64,000 nt of DNA from Streptomyces sp. NBC_01116 (GCF_041435495.1 NZ_CP108644.1:496001-560000); one strand, 5' to 3'; counted from the stretch's first letter, positions 34,294 through 43,476 are shown. The notes: generated from the letters alone by a model not told the origin. Numbers and translations: made by a program.

Positions 34294-35150
34294 AGGACCT
34301 CGACGACCTCACCGCCCGGTCCGCCGGGGCCATCCGCATCGCGCCGCGCGCCGGGATCGTGATCGCCATGGCGGCCTTCCTCGGCCTCGTCGCCTTCTTC
34401 TGGCCGTTCGTCGTCGCCCCGGGACGGCTGGGCGCGAACTACGCGCCGCCGCTGATCTTCGGCGTGCTGCTGGTCCTCGTCCTGTGCGTGGTGATCTCCG
34501 AGATCGCCGAGGGCGGCATCAACTCCAAGGCGCTGGCGATGCTCGGGGTGCTCTCCGCCGTGAACGCGGCGCTGCGCCCGCTCGGGGCGGGAACGGCGGG
34601 CATCGAGACGGTCTTCTTCGTCCTGGTCCTGGCGGGTCGCGTGTACGGTCCGGGCTTCGGCTTCACCCTGGGCTGCACCTCGCTGTTCGCGTCCGCGCTG
34701 ATCACCGGCGGGGTCGGCCCGTGGATGCCGTACCAGATGTTCGGCTGCGCCTTCGTCGGCATGCTCGCGGGCATGCTGCCCCGGGCCACGGGACGCCTGG
34801 AGGTCATGATGCTCGCGGTCTACGGATCGCTCTCCGGATATCTCTTCGGCTTCCTGCTGAACCTGTCCTTCTGGCCGTTCTCGGTGGACCCGAACAGCTC
34901 CATCGCCTACCTTCCCGGCCTTCCCTTCACCGAACAGTGGCAGCGCTATCTGGCGTTCGACGTCGCCACCTCCCTGGGCTGGGACACCGGACGCGCGGTC
35001 ACGAACTTCGTCTGCGTCACGCTGGCGGGCCCCGCGGTGCTCACCACCTTCCGCCGGGCGGCCCGGAAGGCCCGCTTCCGGGCCCCGGTCCGCTTCGCTC
35101 CGCGGAAACAGGGCGGCGGGGCTCCGGCGGGGATAGATTCGGGGCCGTAG
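34290..35150 (+). CDS. ECF transporter S component, predicted cobalamin-specific
   Basis: This is a 286-aa membrane protein with about six hydrophobic segments. Its core (VLLVLVLCVVISEIAEGGIN, AMLGVLSAVNAALRPLGAGT, FGFTLGCTSLFASALITGG, PWMPYQMFGCAFVGMLAG) is that of the S-component/CbrT-like group. It should bind the vitamin and dock on the T-A-A' module. Substrate specificity is inferred from the cobalamin riboswitch that heads the operon. The tail after residue 260 is basic. It is last in the overlapping gene set. Confidence 0.85.
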   Translation: MKDLDDLTARSAGAIRIAPRAGIVIAMAAFLGLVAFFWPFVVAPGRLGANYAPPLIFGVLLVLVLCVVISEIAEGGINSKALAMLGVLSAVNAALRPLGAGTAGIETVFFVLVLAGRVYGPGFGFTLGCTSLFASALITGGVGPWMPYQMFGCAFVGMLAGMLPRATGRLEVMMLAVYGSLSGYLFGFLLNLSFWPFSVDPNSSIAYLPGLPFTEQWQRYLAFDVATSLGWDTGRAVTNFVCVTLAGPAVLTTFRRAARKARFRAPVRFAPRKQGGGAPAGIDSGP

Positions 35151-35180
35151 GGACCGTGATCGTTTCCGGGGGGAAGAAGC

Positions 35181-35729
35181 ATGGACTGGGGCACGCTCGT
35201 CGCGACGGTGAGCGGCGGTTTCATCGCCATATCGGGCACCGTGCTGGCCGACCGTCTGCGGCAACGCCATGAGAAGGACCGCGGGGCGGAGGAGCGGCGA
35301 CGCGCGGTGTACATCGAGTTCATCGCCGCCGTGGGGAGGTGCCACACCCGGCTGCGCGGCATAGCCCAGGCGCAGGATCCGGCCGTCGACCCGGACCTGG
35401 CCGCCCGTGCGGCACTCGACGAAGCGGCCGTCCACGAGGTGCGCGAGCGGTTCTTCATCGACGCCTCCGCCGACGTGGCCGGCGCGGGACAGGCGATGTT
35501 CCAGCAGCTCCGCGCCGTCCAGCGCGTCGTGGGCACCGGCGCCACCCACACCTCCCCGGCCTTCCACGACGCCTACCATCCCTACCTCGACAGGGTGTGG
35601 GCCTACCGGGTGGCGGTGCGCGGCGAGCTGAAGGACCGGACGTTCTCGCCCGCGTCCTTCGGGTGGGACGCCTGGGACGGCAAGGAACGGTGCCCGGTGT
35701 GCCGTGGGGAGCTCACTACGGGAGCGTGA
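35181..35729 (+). CDS. Small membrane-anchored hypothetical protein
   Basis: This 182-aa protein has an N-terminal hydrophobic segment (LVATVSGGFIAISGTVLA) followed by a basic/acidic coiled-coil-like stretch DRLRQRHEKDRGAEERRRAVY and a helical domain. It ends with CPVCRGE, a single CxxC pair. Proteins of this layout are frequent in Streptomyces, but I know no function. A strong purine Shine-Dalgarno (GGGGGGAAG) precedes the ATG. It is 30 bp behind the B12 operon but probably not part of its function. Confidence 0.82.
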   Translation: MDWGTLVATVSGGFIAISGTVLADRLRQRHEKDRGAEERRRAVYIEFIAAVGRCHTRLRGIAQAQDPAVDPDLAARAALDEAAVHEVRERFFIDASADVAGAGQAMFQQLRAVQRVVGTGATHTSPAFHDAYHPYLDRVWAYRVAVRGELKDRTFSPASFGWDAWDGKERCPVCRGELTTGA

Positions 35730-36029
35730 GGCGGCGTGCGCGTCTCGCGGCGCCGGTGCGGGGGTCACCGGTCCGCTCCCCGGGGCGTGGCGAGCGCGCC
35801 GTGGAGGAGGACATCCGCCGATCGGCCCCCGGTGCGGCGTGACGCGCCGCCGGTGCCGCGGGCCTGTTCGCCGGCCGGGGTGAGCACTCACTCCGCCCGG
35901 GTTCCGGCGCCACGCCCGCCCGGCCGTCGCAACCACCGACGCACGGGACGCGTGATGATGGAAGAGGGGCCGCGACACGACGGCGCTCCGCCGACACCGT
36001 CGGCCGGCGTTCCCGGAAGGGCGTTCACC
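35730..36029. other. 300-bp stretch without recognisable features
   Basis: I see no credible gene, operator or repeat here. In-frame codons upstream of the DUF3048 ATG exist but lack a Shine-Dalgarno and would precede the signal peptide. Confidence 0.4.
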
Positions 36030-37004
36030 ATGTCCGCAGCCGGAGTGAAGACATCGATCGCAGCGCTGTTCAGCGCGCTCGTACTGGCCGTGACCGCGGG
36101 ATGCGCCGGCGGGGACGGTTCGTCCCCCTCGCCCAGCAGCTCTCCCTCCGGTACGGGCGGGGCCGCCGACGTACTCGCCGTGAAGATCGACAACGTGGCG
36201 CCCGCCCGCCCCCACACCGGTCTCGAACAGGCCGACATCGTCTACGTCGAGCAGGTGGAGGCCGGGCTGAGCCGGATCCTCGCCGTCTACTCCTCCGATC
36301 TGCCGCCGGTCATCGGCCCGGTCCGCAGCGCCCGGGAGACCGATCTGGAGCTGCTGAGGCAGTTCGACCGGCCGACGCTGGCCTTCTCGGGGGCCCAGAG
36401 CAGGCTGCTGCCGGTCATCGACCGCGCGCCGCTGGAGCCCGTGCCGCCCTCGCAGGCGCCGGGGGCGTACTTCCGGGGTCCGGACCGGGCCGCGCCGCAC
36501 AATCTCTATCTGCGGCCGGAGCGGATTCCGTTCGAGTCCTCCGGTGCGAACGCCGTCGGGGAGCTGGGACTCGAAGTCGGCGCCCCGCCGCCCGGGGGCG
36601 AGCCGGAGGACAGCCGTACGGTTCGCTATCCGTCCGCGTCCGTGACGTTCACGTGGTCCGCCGAACGCGAGCGCTGGCTCGTCTCCCTGGACGACTCCCC
36701 GGCCGGCACCGCCGAGGGCGAGCGGCTCGGGGCCGGTACGGTCGTCGTCCAGGACGTGACCGTACGGCCGTCGGACTTCGGCGACCGGTCCGGAAACGTC
36801 ACTCCGTTCACCGAGACCGTGGGAGCGGGCAGCGCGGTCGTCCTCCGCGACGGCAGGGCGTACGAGGCCCGGTGGGCACGGCCCTCGGCCGACGCCGACA
36901 CCGTGTTCAGCACCCCCGACGGACAGCGCGTCGATCTCGCCGACGGGCCGCTCTGGATCCTGTACGCGCCGCGCGGGGGCGCCGGGTCCGCGACGGCCCG
37001 CTGA
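36030..37004 (+). CDS. DUF3048 (YerB-like) lipoprotein
   Basis: This 324-aa exported lipoprotein has a signal peptide with lipobox VTAGC and a Ser/Pro-rich spacer. The DUF3048 domains follow with hallmark sequences VLAVKIDNVAPARPHTGLEQ, ADIVYVEQVEAGLSRILAVY and PVIGPVRSARETDLELLRQF. The C-terminal part has VRPSDFGDRSGNVTPFTETV and DGPLWILYAP. The biochemical role of the family is unknown. ATG 36030 has GGAAGG upstream. A GTG at 35952 would add residues ahead of the signal. Confidence 0.9.
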   Translation: MSAAGVKTSIAALFSALVLAVTAGCAGGDGSSPSPSSSPSGTGGAADVLAVKIDNVAPARPHTGLEQADIVYVEQVEAGLSRILAVYSSDLPPVIGPVRSARETDLELLRQFDRPTLAFSGAQSRLLPVIDRAPLEPVPPSQAPGAYFRGPDRAAPHNLYLRPERIPFESSGANAVGELGLEVGAPPPGGEPEDSRTVRYPSASVTFTWSAERERWLVSLDDSPAGTAEGERLGAGTVVVQDVTVRPSDFGDRSGNVTPFTETVGAGSAVVLRDGRAYEARWARPSADADTVFSTPDGQRVDLADGPLWILYAPRGGAGSATAR

Positions 37005-37020
37005 AGCACGCGAAGGGGCG

Positions 37021-37050
37021 TCCGGGCGGTGGAGGACCCCACCGCCCGGA
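37021..37050. terminator. Convergent terminator (DUF3048 / GH16)
   Basis: TCCGGGCGGTGG (37021-37032) pairs perfectly with CCACCGCCCGGA (37039-37050) with a 6-base loop, in the gap between convergent genes. Confidence 0.82.
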
Positions 37051-37070
37051 TGCCGCGGGCGCTCGATGCC

Positions 37071-38804
37071 CTACTGCCAGACCTTGATGTAGTCGACGCT
37101 CATCTTCTGCGGGAGGCGCGTGGTGGCGTCGGGCGGGCCGGGCCAGTCGCCGCCGACCGCGTTGTTGAGGATGAGGAAGAAGTCGTGGTCGAACACCCAG
37201 GGCCCCCGGGTGCGCTCCAGCCGCTCCTTGTCGACCGTGTGCGTGACCTGGCCGTCGACCCGGAACGTCATGCCCGTGCTGTTCCAGTCCACGGCGAAGG
37301 TGTGGAAGCCGTCGGCGAAGTCCGCGCCCCCGGGCAGTGAGTAGGGGGCTCCGTACCCGGCCGCGCCGTGGTACGCGGGGGCGTGCAGCGTCGAGTACGT
37401 CGTGTTCGGCTCCTTGCCGACGTGCTCCATGATGTCGATCTCACCGGTGTAGGGCCACGGGCGCCCCTTGTCGAAGTAGTCCGCGCCCAGCATCCAGAAC
37501 GCGGGCCACAGCCCCTGCGTGCCGGAGACCTTGATGCGCGCCTCGACCCGGCCGTAGGTGAACTGGAACGTGCCGTGGGTGTTGAGCCGCGCCGAGGTGT
37601 ACTGGCACGTCGTGCTGCCGCTCAGCGGGTCGGGCGGGCAGGCCGAGCCGGGCGTCGGTTCGCGGCGGGCCTCCAGGACGAGGCTGCCGTTGCCGTCCTG
37701 GGCGGCGTTCTTGTTCTCGGTGTAGTACTCCAGCTCGTTGTTGGGGCCGGGGCCCGTCTCCGGGACCCACTTCGCGGGGTCGGGCGTCGCACCCGCGGGG
37801 CCGTTGAACTCGTCGCTGAAGACCAGCCGGTCGTACGTGGGGTCCGCGGGCAGCGGCGGTGCGGGGACGGGCGCTCCACCGGTGCCCCAGACCTGGAACT
37901 CCCAGAGCGAGTAGCCGTACGCGCCGCTGCGCTGGGTGGCGTACAGGCGTACGTGCCGGCCGGTGCCGCTGACGTCGAGCGTCTCCTTGAAGCCCGCGCC
38001 CGACGTGGTCTCGTGGATCGTCGTCCAGTCGGTCCCGTTGTCGGAGACCTCGATCCGGTAGGCCCTGGCGTGGGCCGGGTCCCACTGGAGGACGATCCGG
38101 CCGATCTCGGCGCGGGCGCCGAGGTCGACCGCGATCCAGCCCGGGTCGGTCCAGCCGCCCTCGGGGCTGGTGGCCCAGCGGCTGGCGGGGTCGCGGTCGA
38201 ACGCCTTGTCCGGGGAGCACTCCCAGCAGGTGCCGTCGTGCTGGGAGGTCGAGGCGGAGCCGGCCCTGCCGTAGGAGAGCAGGACCTCGTCGCCGGGGTC
38301 GGTGCCGCCGGCGGTGGAGTAGACCTGGAACTCGTGGAGGGAGTAGCCCCAGGGGGTGGCGCGCTCGGTGCCGTGCATCCGGATGTAGCGGCCGGTTCCG
38401 GAGACCGTCAGCGTCTCGACGCCGCCGGCGCCCGTCGTGGTGGAGTGGATCGTGGTCCACCGCTGTCCGTCGCCGGAGACTTCGAGGCGGTAGCCCTTGG
38501 CGTACGCGGCCTCCCAGTCGAGGACGACCTGCCCGATCGAGGTGCTCGCGCCCAGGTCGACGCGGAGCCACTCGTCGTCGGCGAAGGCGCTGGACCAGCG
38601 GGTGGCGCGGTCACCGTCCACGGCGGCTGCCGCACCGAAGGGGCCTTCGGTGCTGGAGGCGGTGGCCGGCTTGCCCTGGGAGACGAGAGAGGCAGCGGCG
38701 GCGGCACGTTCCGGGGCCACGGCCGCCGAGAGGGTCAACAGGAGGGCCACGACGGCCATGACCGCCAGGGCGCCGCGCGACCGTGGCGTTCCACGGGCTT
38801 CCAT
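37071..38804 (-). CDS. Secreted GH16 beta-glucanase with two discoidin (F5/8 type C) domains
   Basis: This 577-aa secreted enzyme is expected to cleave beta-1,3 or 1,3-1,4 glucans. A signal peptide leads to two discoidin/CBM32-like modules (about 38-165 and 175-300), each with a WRVDLG/AVDLG core and a GYSLxEFQV end. The GH16 catalytic domain (about 320-577) has the active-site motif GEIDIMEHVG (ExDxxE) and ends VDYIKVW. AAGGAG precedes the ATG. A LacI-type operator lies 33 bp upstream. The first discoidin module closely resembles the one in the next glucanase, so they are likely co-regulated partners. Confidence 0.92.
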   Translation of the reverse strand: MEARGTPRSRGALAVMAVVALLLTLSAAVAPERAAAAASLVSQGKPATASSTEGPFGAAAAVDGDRATRWSSAFADDEWLRVDLGASTSIGQVVLDWEAAYAKGYRLEVSGDGQRWTTIHSTTTGAGGVETLTVSGTGRYIRMHGTERATPWGYSLHEFQVYSTAGGTDPGDEVLLSYGRAGSASTSQHDGTCWECSPDKAFDRDPASRWATSPEGGWTDPGWIAVDLGARAEIGRIVLQWDPAHARAYRIEVSDNGTDWTTIHETTSGAGFKETLDVSGTGRHVRLYATQRSGAYGYSLWEFQVWGTGGAPVPAPPLPADPTYDRLVFSDEFNGPAGATPDPAKWVPETGPGPNNELEYYTENKNAAQDGNGSLVLEARREPTPGSACPPDPLSGSTTCQYTSARLNTHGTFQFTYGRVEARIKVSGTQGLWPAFWMLGADYFDKGRPWPYTGEIDIMEHVGKEPNTTYSTLHAPAYHGAAGYGAPYSLPGGADFADGFHTFAVDWNSTGMTFRVDGQVTHTVDKERLERTRGPWVFDHDFFLILNNAVGGDWPGPPDATTRLPQKMSVDYIKVWQ

Positions 38805-38836
38805 GTGAACTCCTTGTGCTGTGAGGGGATGAAGCC

Positions 38837-38850
38837 GAGAGAGCGCTCCC
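38837..38850. promoter_or_regulatory. LacI-type operator upstream of GH16 gene
   Basis: GAGAGAGCGCTCCC contains the GAGCGCTC palindrome core of CebR/LacI-family sugar operators. The 349-bp gap 38805-39153 also holds the second operator and otherwise shows nothing. Confidence 0.65.
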
Positions 38851-39073
38851 CCGCCCTGGGGAGAGTGGCGGGCAGCCGGTGAACCGTCAAGACTTCCGGC
38901 GCAGTTGGTTCGGTGGACCGGGGGCGGGCACCGGACGCCGCCCACCCCGATGCCCGGTCAACTGCCCCGCCGCTTTCAGGAGATGAAACATCGGGCCGCT
39001 CGACCGGCCCGGCACGGCTTCCCTGTGCACAACTCTTGACGTGACGGAAACACGGGAGAATCATTCGGCTACC

Positions 39074-39089
39074 GAGAGAGCGCTCTCTC
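39074..39089. promoter_or_regulatory. LacI-type operator upstream of GH55-like gene
   Basis: GAGAGAGCGCTCTCTC is a perfect 16-bp palindrome 65 bp before the glucanase start and shares its core with the site at 38837. Confidence 0.75.
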
Positions 39090-39153
39090 CCTTCGTGGGG
39101 AGCGCCCGCACCTGTCCTCCGCTCACCCGCCCGACCTTTCAGGAGATGCACAC

Positions 39154-41346
39154 ATGTCCGTTGCCCTCGTCAGACCCTCGCGGCCCCCGGCGGCCGCATC
39201 CCACCGCCGGCGCACCCTGGCCCTCGCCCTGGTCACCACGCTGGTCGCGGCGCTGCTCGCGGCCCTGCAGACGGCTCCGGCGCAGGCCGCTCCCGTCCTG
39301 CTCTCGCAGGGCGGCGCGGTCACCGCGTCGAGCCAGGAGAACGGCGGCACGGCCGCGGGCAACGCCGTCGACGGGGACGGCGGGACGCGCTGGTCCAGCG
39401 CGTTCTCCGACCCTCAGTGGCTACGGGTCGACCTCGGCTCCCCGGCCGCCCTCAGCCGGGTCGAACTCGCCTGGGAGGCCGCGCACGCGAAGAGCTACCG
39501 CATCGAGCTCTCGTCCGACGGCACCACCTGGACGACCGCCTACAGCACCACCACCTCCACGGGCGGCAACGAGACCCTCTCCGTCTCCGGCGAAGCCCGC
39601 TACGTGCGTCTGACCGGCACCGAGCGGGCCACCGGATACGGCTACTCACTCTGGGAGTTCAAGGTCTTCGGCACCCGTGACGGCGGCGGCGGACCGGAGA
39701 TCCCGGGCGGCGGCGACCTCGGCCCCAACGTCCATGTCTTCGACCCGTCCACGCCGAACATCCAGGGCAAGGTGGACGAGATCTTCCGGCAGCAGGAGGA
39801 GGCCCAGTTCGGCAGCGGCCGGCACGCGCTCCTCTTCAAGCCGGGCACGTACAACAACCTCAACGCGCAGATCGGCTTCTACACGCAGATCGCGGGTCTC
39901 GGACTGAACCCGAACGACACCACGTTCAACGGTGACGTGACCGTGGACGCGGGCTGGTTCGGCGGCAACGCCACGCAGAACTTCTGGCGTTCGGCGGAGA
40001 ACCTGACCCTGAACCCGGTCAGCGGCACCAACCGCTGGGCGGTCTCCCAGGCGGCCCCGTTCCGCCGGATGCACGTCAAGGGCGGACTCAACCTCGCACC
40101 CGACGGCTACGGCTGGGCCAGCGGCGGCTACATCGCCGACAGCAAGATCGACGGCCAGGTCGGACCCTACTCCCAGCAGCAGTGGTACACCCGCGACAGC
40201 TCCGTGGGCGGCTGGACCAACGCGGTCTGGAACATGACCTTCTCCGGTGTGCAGGGCGCGCCCGCGTCCAGCTACCCGAATCCGCCGTACACCACCCTGG
40301 ACACCACCCCGATCTCGCGCGAGAAGCCGTTCCTGTACCTCGACGGCGACGCGTACAAGGTCTTTGTCCCCGCCAAGCGCGTCAACGCGCGCGGTGTGTC
40401 CTGGGACGGCGGCACCCAGCAGGGCGAGTCCATCCCGCTGAACCGCTTCTACGTCGTCAAGCAGGGCGCCACGGCCGCGACGATCAACGCCGCGCTCGCC
40501 CAGGGGCTGAACCTGCTGTTCACGCCCGGCGTCTACCACATCGACCGGACCATCAACGTGAACCGGGCGAACACGGTCGTGCTCGGCCTCGGGCTGGCCA
40601 CGATCATCCCGGACAACGGCGTCACCGCGATGAAGGTCGCCGATGTCGACGGGGTGAAGCTCGCGGGCTTCCTCATCGACGCGGGCCCCGTCAACTCGCC
40701 GACGCTGCTGGAGGTCGGACCGCAGGGCGCGTCCGCCGACCACTCGGCGAACCCGACGTCGCTGCAGGACGTGTTCGTGCGGATCGGCGGCGCGGGCCCC
40801 GGCAAGGCGACCACGAGCATTGTCGTCAACAGCGACGACACGATCATCGACCACACCTGGGTCTGGCGGGCCGACCACGGCGAGGGCTGGGGCTGGGAGA
40901 CCAACCGGGCCGACTACGGCGTCCGCGTCAACGGCGACGACGTCCTGGCCACCGGCCTGTTCGTCGAGCACTTCAACAAGTACGACGTGGAGTGGTACGG
41001 CGAGCGCGGCCGCACGATCTTCTTCCAGAACGAGAAGGCCTACGACGCACCCAACCAGGCCGCCATCCAGAACGGGAACACGAAGGGCTACGCCGCCTAC
41101 CGCGTCGACGACTCGGTCGACCAGCACGAGGGCTGGGGCATGGGCAGCTACTGCTACTACAACGTCGACCCGACCATCATCCAGGAACACGGCTTCAAGG
41201 CCCCGGTGAAACCCGGCGTGAAGTTCCACAACCTGCTCGTCGTCTCGCTCGGCGGCAACGGCCAGTACCAGCACGTCATCAACAACGTCGGGTCCCCCAC
41301 CTCGGGAACGTCGACGGTCCCCTCGACCGTCGTCAACTTCCCCTGA
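39154..41346 (+). CDS. Secreted probable GH55 exo-beta-1,3-glucanase with discoidin domain
   Basis: This 730-aa secreted protein has a signal peptide (ALVTTLVAALLAALQTAPAQA), one discoidin module (about 45-170, WLRVDLGSPAALSRVELAWE, GYGYSLWEFKVFG) and a large right-handed beta-helix region from about 190. That region has NVHVFDPSTPNIQGKVDEIF, ALLFKPGTYNN, LDGDAYKVFVPAKRVNARG and LLFTPGVYHIDRTINV, repeated twice as in double beta-helix GH55 laminarinases. Some databases mislabel such proteins as cyclases. AGGAG precedes the ATG. Its LacI operator and shared module pair it with the GH16 enzyme. Confidence 0.75.
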   Translation: MSVALVRPSRPPAAASHRRRTLALALVTTLVAALLAALQTAPAQAAPVLLSQGGAVTASSQENGGTAAGNAVDGDGGTRWSSAFSDPQWLRVDLGSPAALSRVELAWEAAHAKSYRIELSSDGTTWTTAYSTTTSTGGNETLSVSGEARYVRLTGTERATGYGYSLWEFKVFGTRDGGGGPEIPGGGDLGPNVHVFDPSTPNIQGKVDEIFRQQEEAQFGSGRHALLFKPGTYNNLNAQIGFYTQIAGLGLNPNDTTFNGDVTVDAGWFGGNATQNFWRSAENLTLNPVSGTNRWAVSQAAPFRRMHVKGGLNLAPDGYGWASGGYIADSKIDGQVGPYSQQQWYTRDSSVGGWTNAVWNMTFSGVQGAPASSYPNPPYTTLDTTPISREKPFLYLDGDAYKVFVPAKRVNARGVSWDGGTQQGESIPLNRFYVVKQGATAATINAALAQGLNLLFTPGVYHIDRTINVNRANTVVLGLGLATIIPDNGVTAMKVADVDGVKLAGFLIDAGPVNSPTLLEVGPQGASADHSANPTSLQDVFVRIGGAGPGKATTSIVVNSDDTIIDHTWVWRADHGEGWGWETNRADYGVRVNGDDVLATGLFVEHFNKYDVEWYGERGRTIFFQNEKAYDAPNQAAIQNGNTKGYAAYRVDDSVDQHEGWGMGSYCYYNVDPTIIQEHGFKAPVKPGVKFHNLLVVSLGGNGQYQHVINNVGSPTSGTSTVPSTVVNFP

Positions 41347-41434
41347 CCCGGGCCTCTTCGGTCCGGACCCGGTGACCCGGGAGCGGAGGGACGGTCCGGT
41401 GTCCGGCGGCCCGGACCCGACCTCCGCGAACGGA

Positions 41435-41476
41435 GGGCGGCCTCCGGCGGAAGCAACTGTCCGCCGGAGGCCGCCC
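41435..41476. terminator. Strong convergent terminator
   Basis: A 17-bp perfect stem, GGGCGGCCTCCGGCGGA (41435-41451) with 41460-41476, has an 8-base loop. It lies after the GH55-like gene and before the convergent enolase end. Confidence 0.87.
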
Positions 41477-41521
41477 GTTCAGCACAGGAGAGGCCGCCCG
41501 TTCCGCACTGGAGGGGCCGCC
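41467..41521. repeat. 23-bp tandem repeat, 2.4 copies
   Basis: Units at 41467-41489 and 41490-41512 begin GAGGCCGCCCGTTC and are followed by a partial third. The array overlaps the right arm of the terminator and may be a duplication of it. Confidence 0.6.
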
Positions 41522-41547
41522 GGCGGAAGCCGGCCTCCCCCGTTCGG

Positions 41548-42852
41548 CTAGCGGGAGCGGGACAGCAGCGCCCCGCCCGCGTACTGCGCCGAAGCGCCCA
41601 GCTCCTCCTCGATCCGGATGAGCTGGTTGTACTTGGCCGTGCGATCGGAACGGGACAGCGAGCCCGTCTTGATCTGGCCGCAGCCCGTAGCGACGGCCAG
41701 GTCCGCGATCGTGGTGTCCTCCGTCTCGCCGGAGCGGTGGGACATCACGGCGCTCCAGCCCGCACGACGGGCGGTGGCGACCGTGGCGAGGGCCTCGGTC
41801 AGGGTGCCGATCTGGTTGACCTTCACCAGGACCGAGTTGCCGACGCCGGTACGGATCCCCTCGCGCACCTGTGCCTCGTCGGTGCAGAACACGTCGTCAC
41901 CGGTGAGCTGGCAGCGGTCGCCGACACGGGCGGTCAGCTCGCGCCAGCCGTCCAGGTCGTCCTCGGCCATCGGGTCCTCGATGGAGACGATCGGGTACGC
42001 GTCGATCAGCTTGACCAGGTAGTCGACCTGTTCGGAGGCGACGCGGCGCACGCCCTCGCCCGCGTACACGTACGCGCCGTCGCGGAAGAACTCCGACGAG
42101 GCCGGGTCCATGATCAGGCCGATGTCCGCGCCGGGACGGTAACCGGTGCGCTCGACGGCGCTCATGACGAAGTCGAGCGCCTCCTCCGCCGTGCGCAGCG
42201 CGGGTGCGAAGCCGCCTTCGTCGCCGACGCCGGTGGCGTGTCCGGCGGCGAGCAGGTCGCGTCGCAGGGTGTGGAAGATCTCGGAGCCCATCCGGACGGC
42301 TTCCGCGAAGGTCTGCGCGCCCACCGGCGCGATCATGAACTCCTGGAAGTCCAGCGGATTGTCGGCGTGCGCGCCACCGTTGATGATGTTCATCATCGGC
42401 AGCGGGAGCAGGCGGGCGTCGGCGCCGCCGAGATAGCGGTAGAGCGGCTGGCGGTGGGCCGCCGCCGCGGCCTTCGCGGCGGCGAGAGAGACCCCGAGGA
42501 TCGCGTTCGCGCCGAGCCGCGACTTGCCGGGCGTGCCGTCGAGCGCGACGAGCGCGGCGTCCAGACCCGCCTGGTCGTCCGCGTCACGGCCCACGACCGC
42601 GGCGGCGATCTCCTCGTTGACGTGGGCGACCGCACGATCGACGCCCTTGCCGTGCCACTGCCCGGCGTCCCCGTCGCGCAGCTCCACGGCCTCCCGGGCA
42701 CCCGTGGACGCGCCGGAGGGCACCGCCGCACGGCCGAGGGAGCCGTCGGCGAGCCGGACGTCGGCCTCGACGGTGGGGTTTCCCCGGCTGTCGATGATCC
42801 GGCGGGCGGTGACGGACTGGATGACGGTGGGCTCAACTGCCTTGAGGGCCAT
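41548..42852 (-). CDS. eno: Enolase
   Basis: This glycolytic enzyme (434 aa) converts 2-phosphoglycerate to phosphoenolpyruvate. Conserved features are [19 protein letters not shown], the flexible loop [17 protein letters not shown], magnesium ligands in [10 protein letters not shown], the catalytic Lys region [30 protein letters not shown] and [26 protein letters not shown] precedes the ATG. Its location among secreted hydrolases rather than the main eno locus suggests a second, paralogous enolase. Confidence 0.95.
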   Translation of the reverse strand: MALKAVEPTVIQSVTARRIIDSRGNPTVEADVRLADGSLGRAAVPSGASTGAREAVELRDGDAGQWHGKGVDRAVAHVNEEIAAAVVGRDADDQAGLDAALVALDGTPGKSRLGANAILGVSLAAAKAAAAAHRQPLYRYLGGADARLLPLPMMNIINGGAHADNPLDFQEFMIAPVGAQTFAEAVRMGSEIFHTLRRDLLAAGHATGVGDEGGFAPALRTAEEALDFVMSAVERTGYRPGADIGLIMDPASSEFFRDGAYVYAGEGVRRVASEQVDYLVKLIDAYPIVSIEDPMAEDDLDGWRELTARVGDRCQLTGDDVFCTDEAQVREGIRTGVGNSVLVKVNQIGTLTEALATVATARRAGWSAVMSHRSGETEDTTIADLAVATGCGQIKTGSLSRSDRTAKYNQLIRIEEELGASAQYAGGALLSRSR

Positions 42853-42935
42853 GCGAGGTCCTTCCGAAGTCACATGCCGCGGCACTCTTGCGACTACGCC
42901 GGCGCGAGCCGCAGCCGACGCAACTCTACAGCAAT

Positions 42936-42983
42936 GCTGTTCAGATGTGCTGTTCAGACTGACTGCTTAGCCTTGCTGTTCAG
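42936..42983. promoter_or_regulatory. Triple GCTGTTCAG motif upstream of MarR gene
   Basis: GCTGTTCAG occurs exactly at 42936-42944, 42949-42957 and 42975-42983 in the eno-marR gap. Spacing of the first two is 13 bp. It is a possible autoregulatory operator for the MarR protein. Confidence 0.5.
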
Positions 42984-43053
42984 CTGTGCTGCCCAATTCC
43001 GCTTCGCAGGCCACCTGCGGGAGCCCGCTGACGATCGCGGGTTAAAGTGCCCT

Positions 43054-43476
43054 ATGCCCACCCCGGATCCCGCCACCGCCGCCGCCGACCTGCGCATCGC
43101 CATGGGCAAACTCGCGCGGCGCGTGAAGCAGGAGGACCGGATCCCGCACGGCCAGGTCGCCGTTCTGGGCGTCCTCGACCGGGACGGCGCCATGACCACC
43201 AGTGATCTCGCGGCGGACCAGCGCGTGCGCCCCCAGTCGATGGCCCGCGCGGTCGGACTCCTCATGGACCAGGGCCTCATCGTCCGCCGGCCGCACCCGA
43301 CGGACGGCCGCAAGTCCCTCGTCGACCTCTCCGAGGTGGGGCGGGCGGCACTGGAGGCGGAGCGCGACCGCCGTGCCGACTGGCTCGCCCGGGCCATCGA
43401 CCTCGAACTCGACGAGGACGAACAGGAGACGCTCGCGCGGAGCGCCGCCCTGATGGAACGGCTCGCCGCGTACTAG
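43054..43476 (+). CDS. MarR-family transcriptional regulator
   Basis: This is a 140-aa winged-helix regulator. The DNA-binding core is GQVAVLGVLDRDGAMTTSDL, VRPQSMARAVGLLMDQGLIV and the wing RRPHPTDGRKSLVDLSEVGR. The C-terminal helix for dimerisation has LELDEDEQETLARSAALMER. It is divergent from eno, and three GCTGTTCAG motifs lie in between. Many relatives control an adjacent MFS pump, but none is next to it here, so the target is unknown. Confidence 0.9.
   Translation: MPTPDPATAAADLRIAMGKLARRVKQEDRIPHGQVAVLGVLDRDGAMTTSDLAADQRVRPQSMARAVGLLMDQGLIVRRPHPTDGRKSLVDLSEVGRAALEAERDRRADWLARAIDLELDEDEQETLARSAALMERLAAY

Noticed and set aside
41467..41521. CRISPR-like array
   Set aside because: The units are contiguous 23-bp copies without spacers and sit on a terminator stem.
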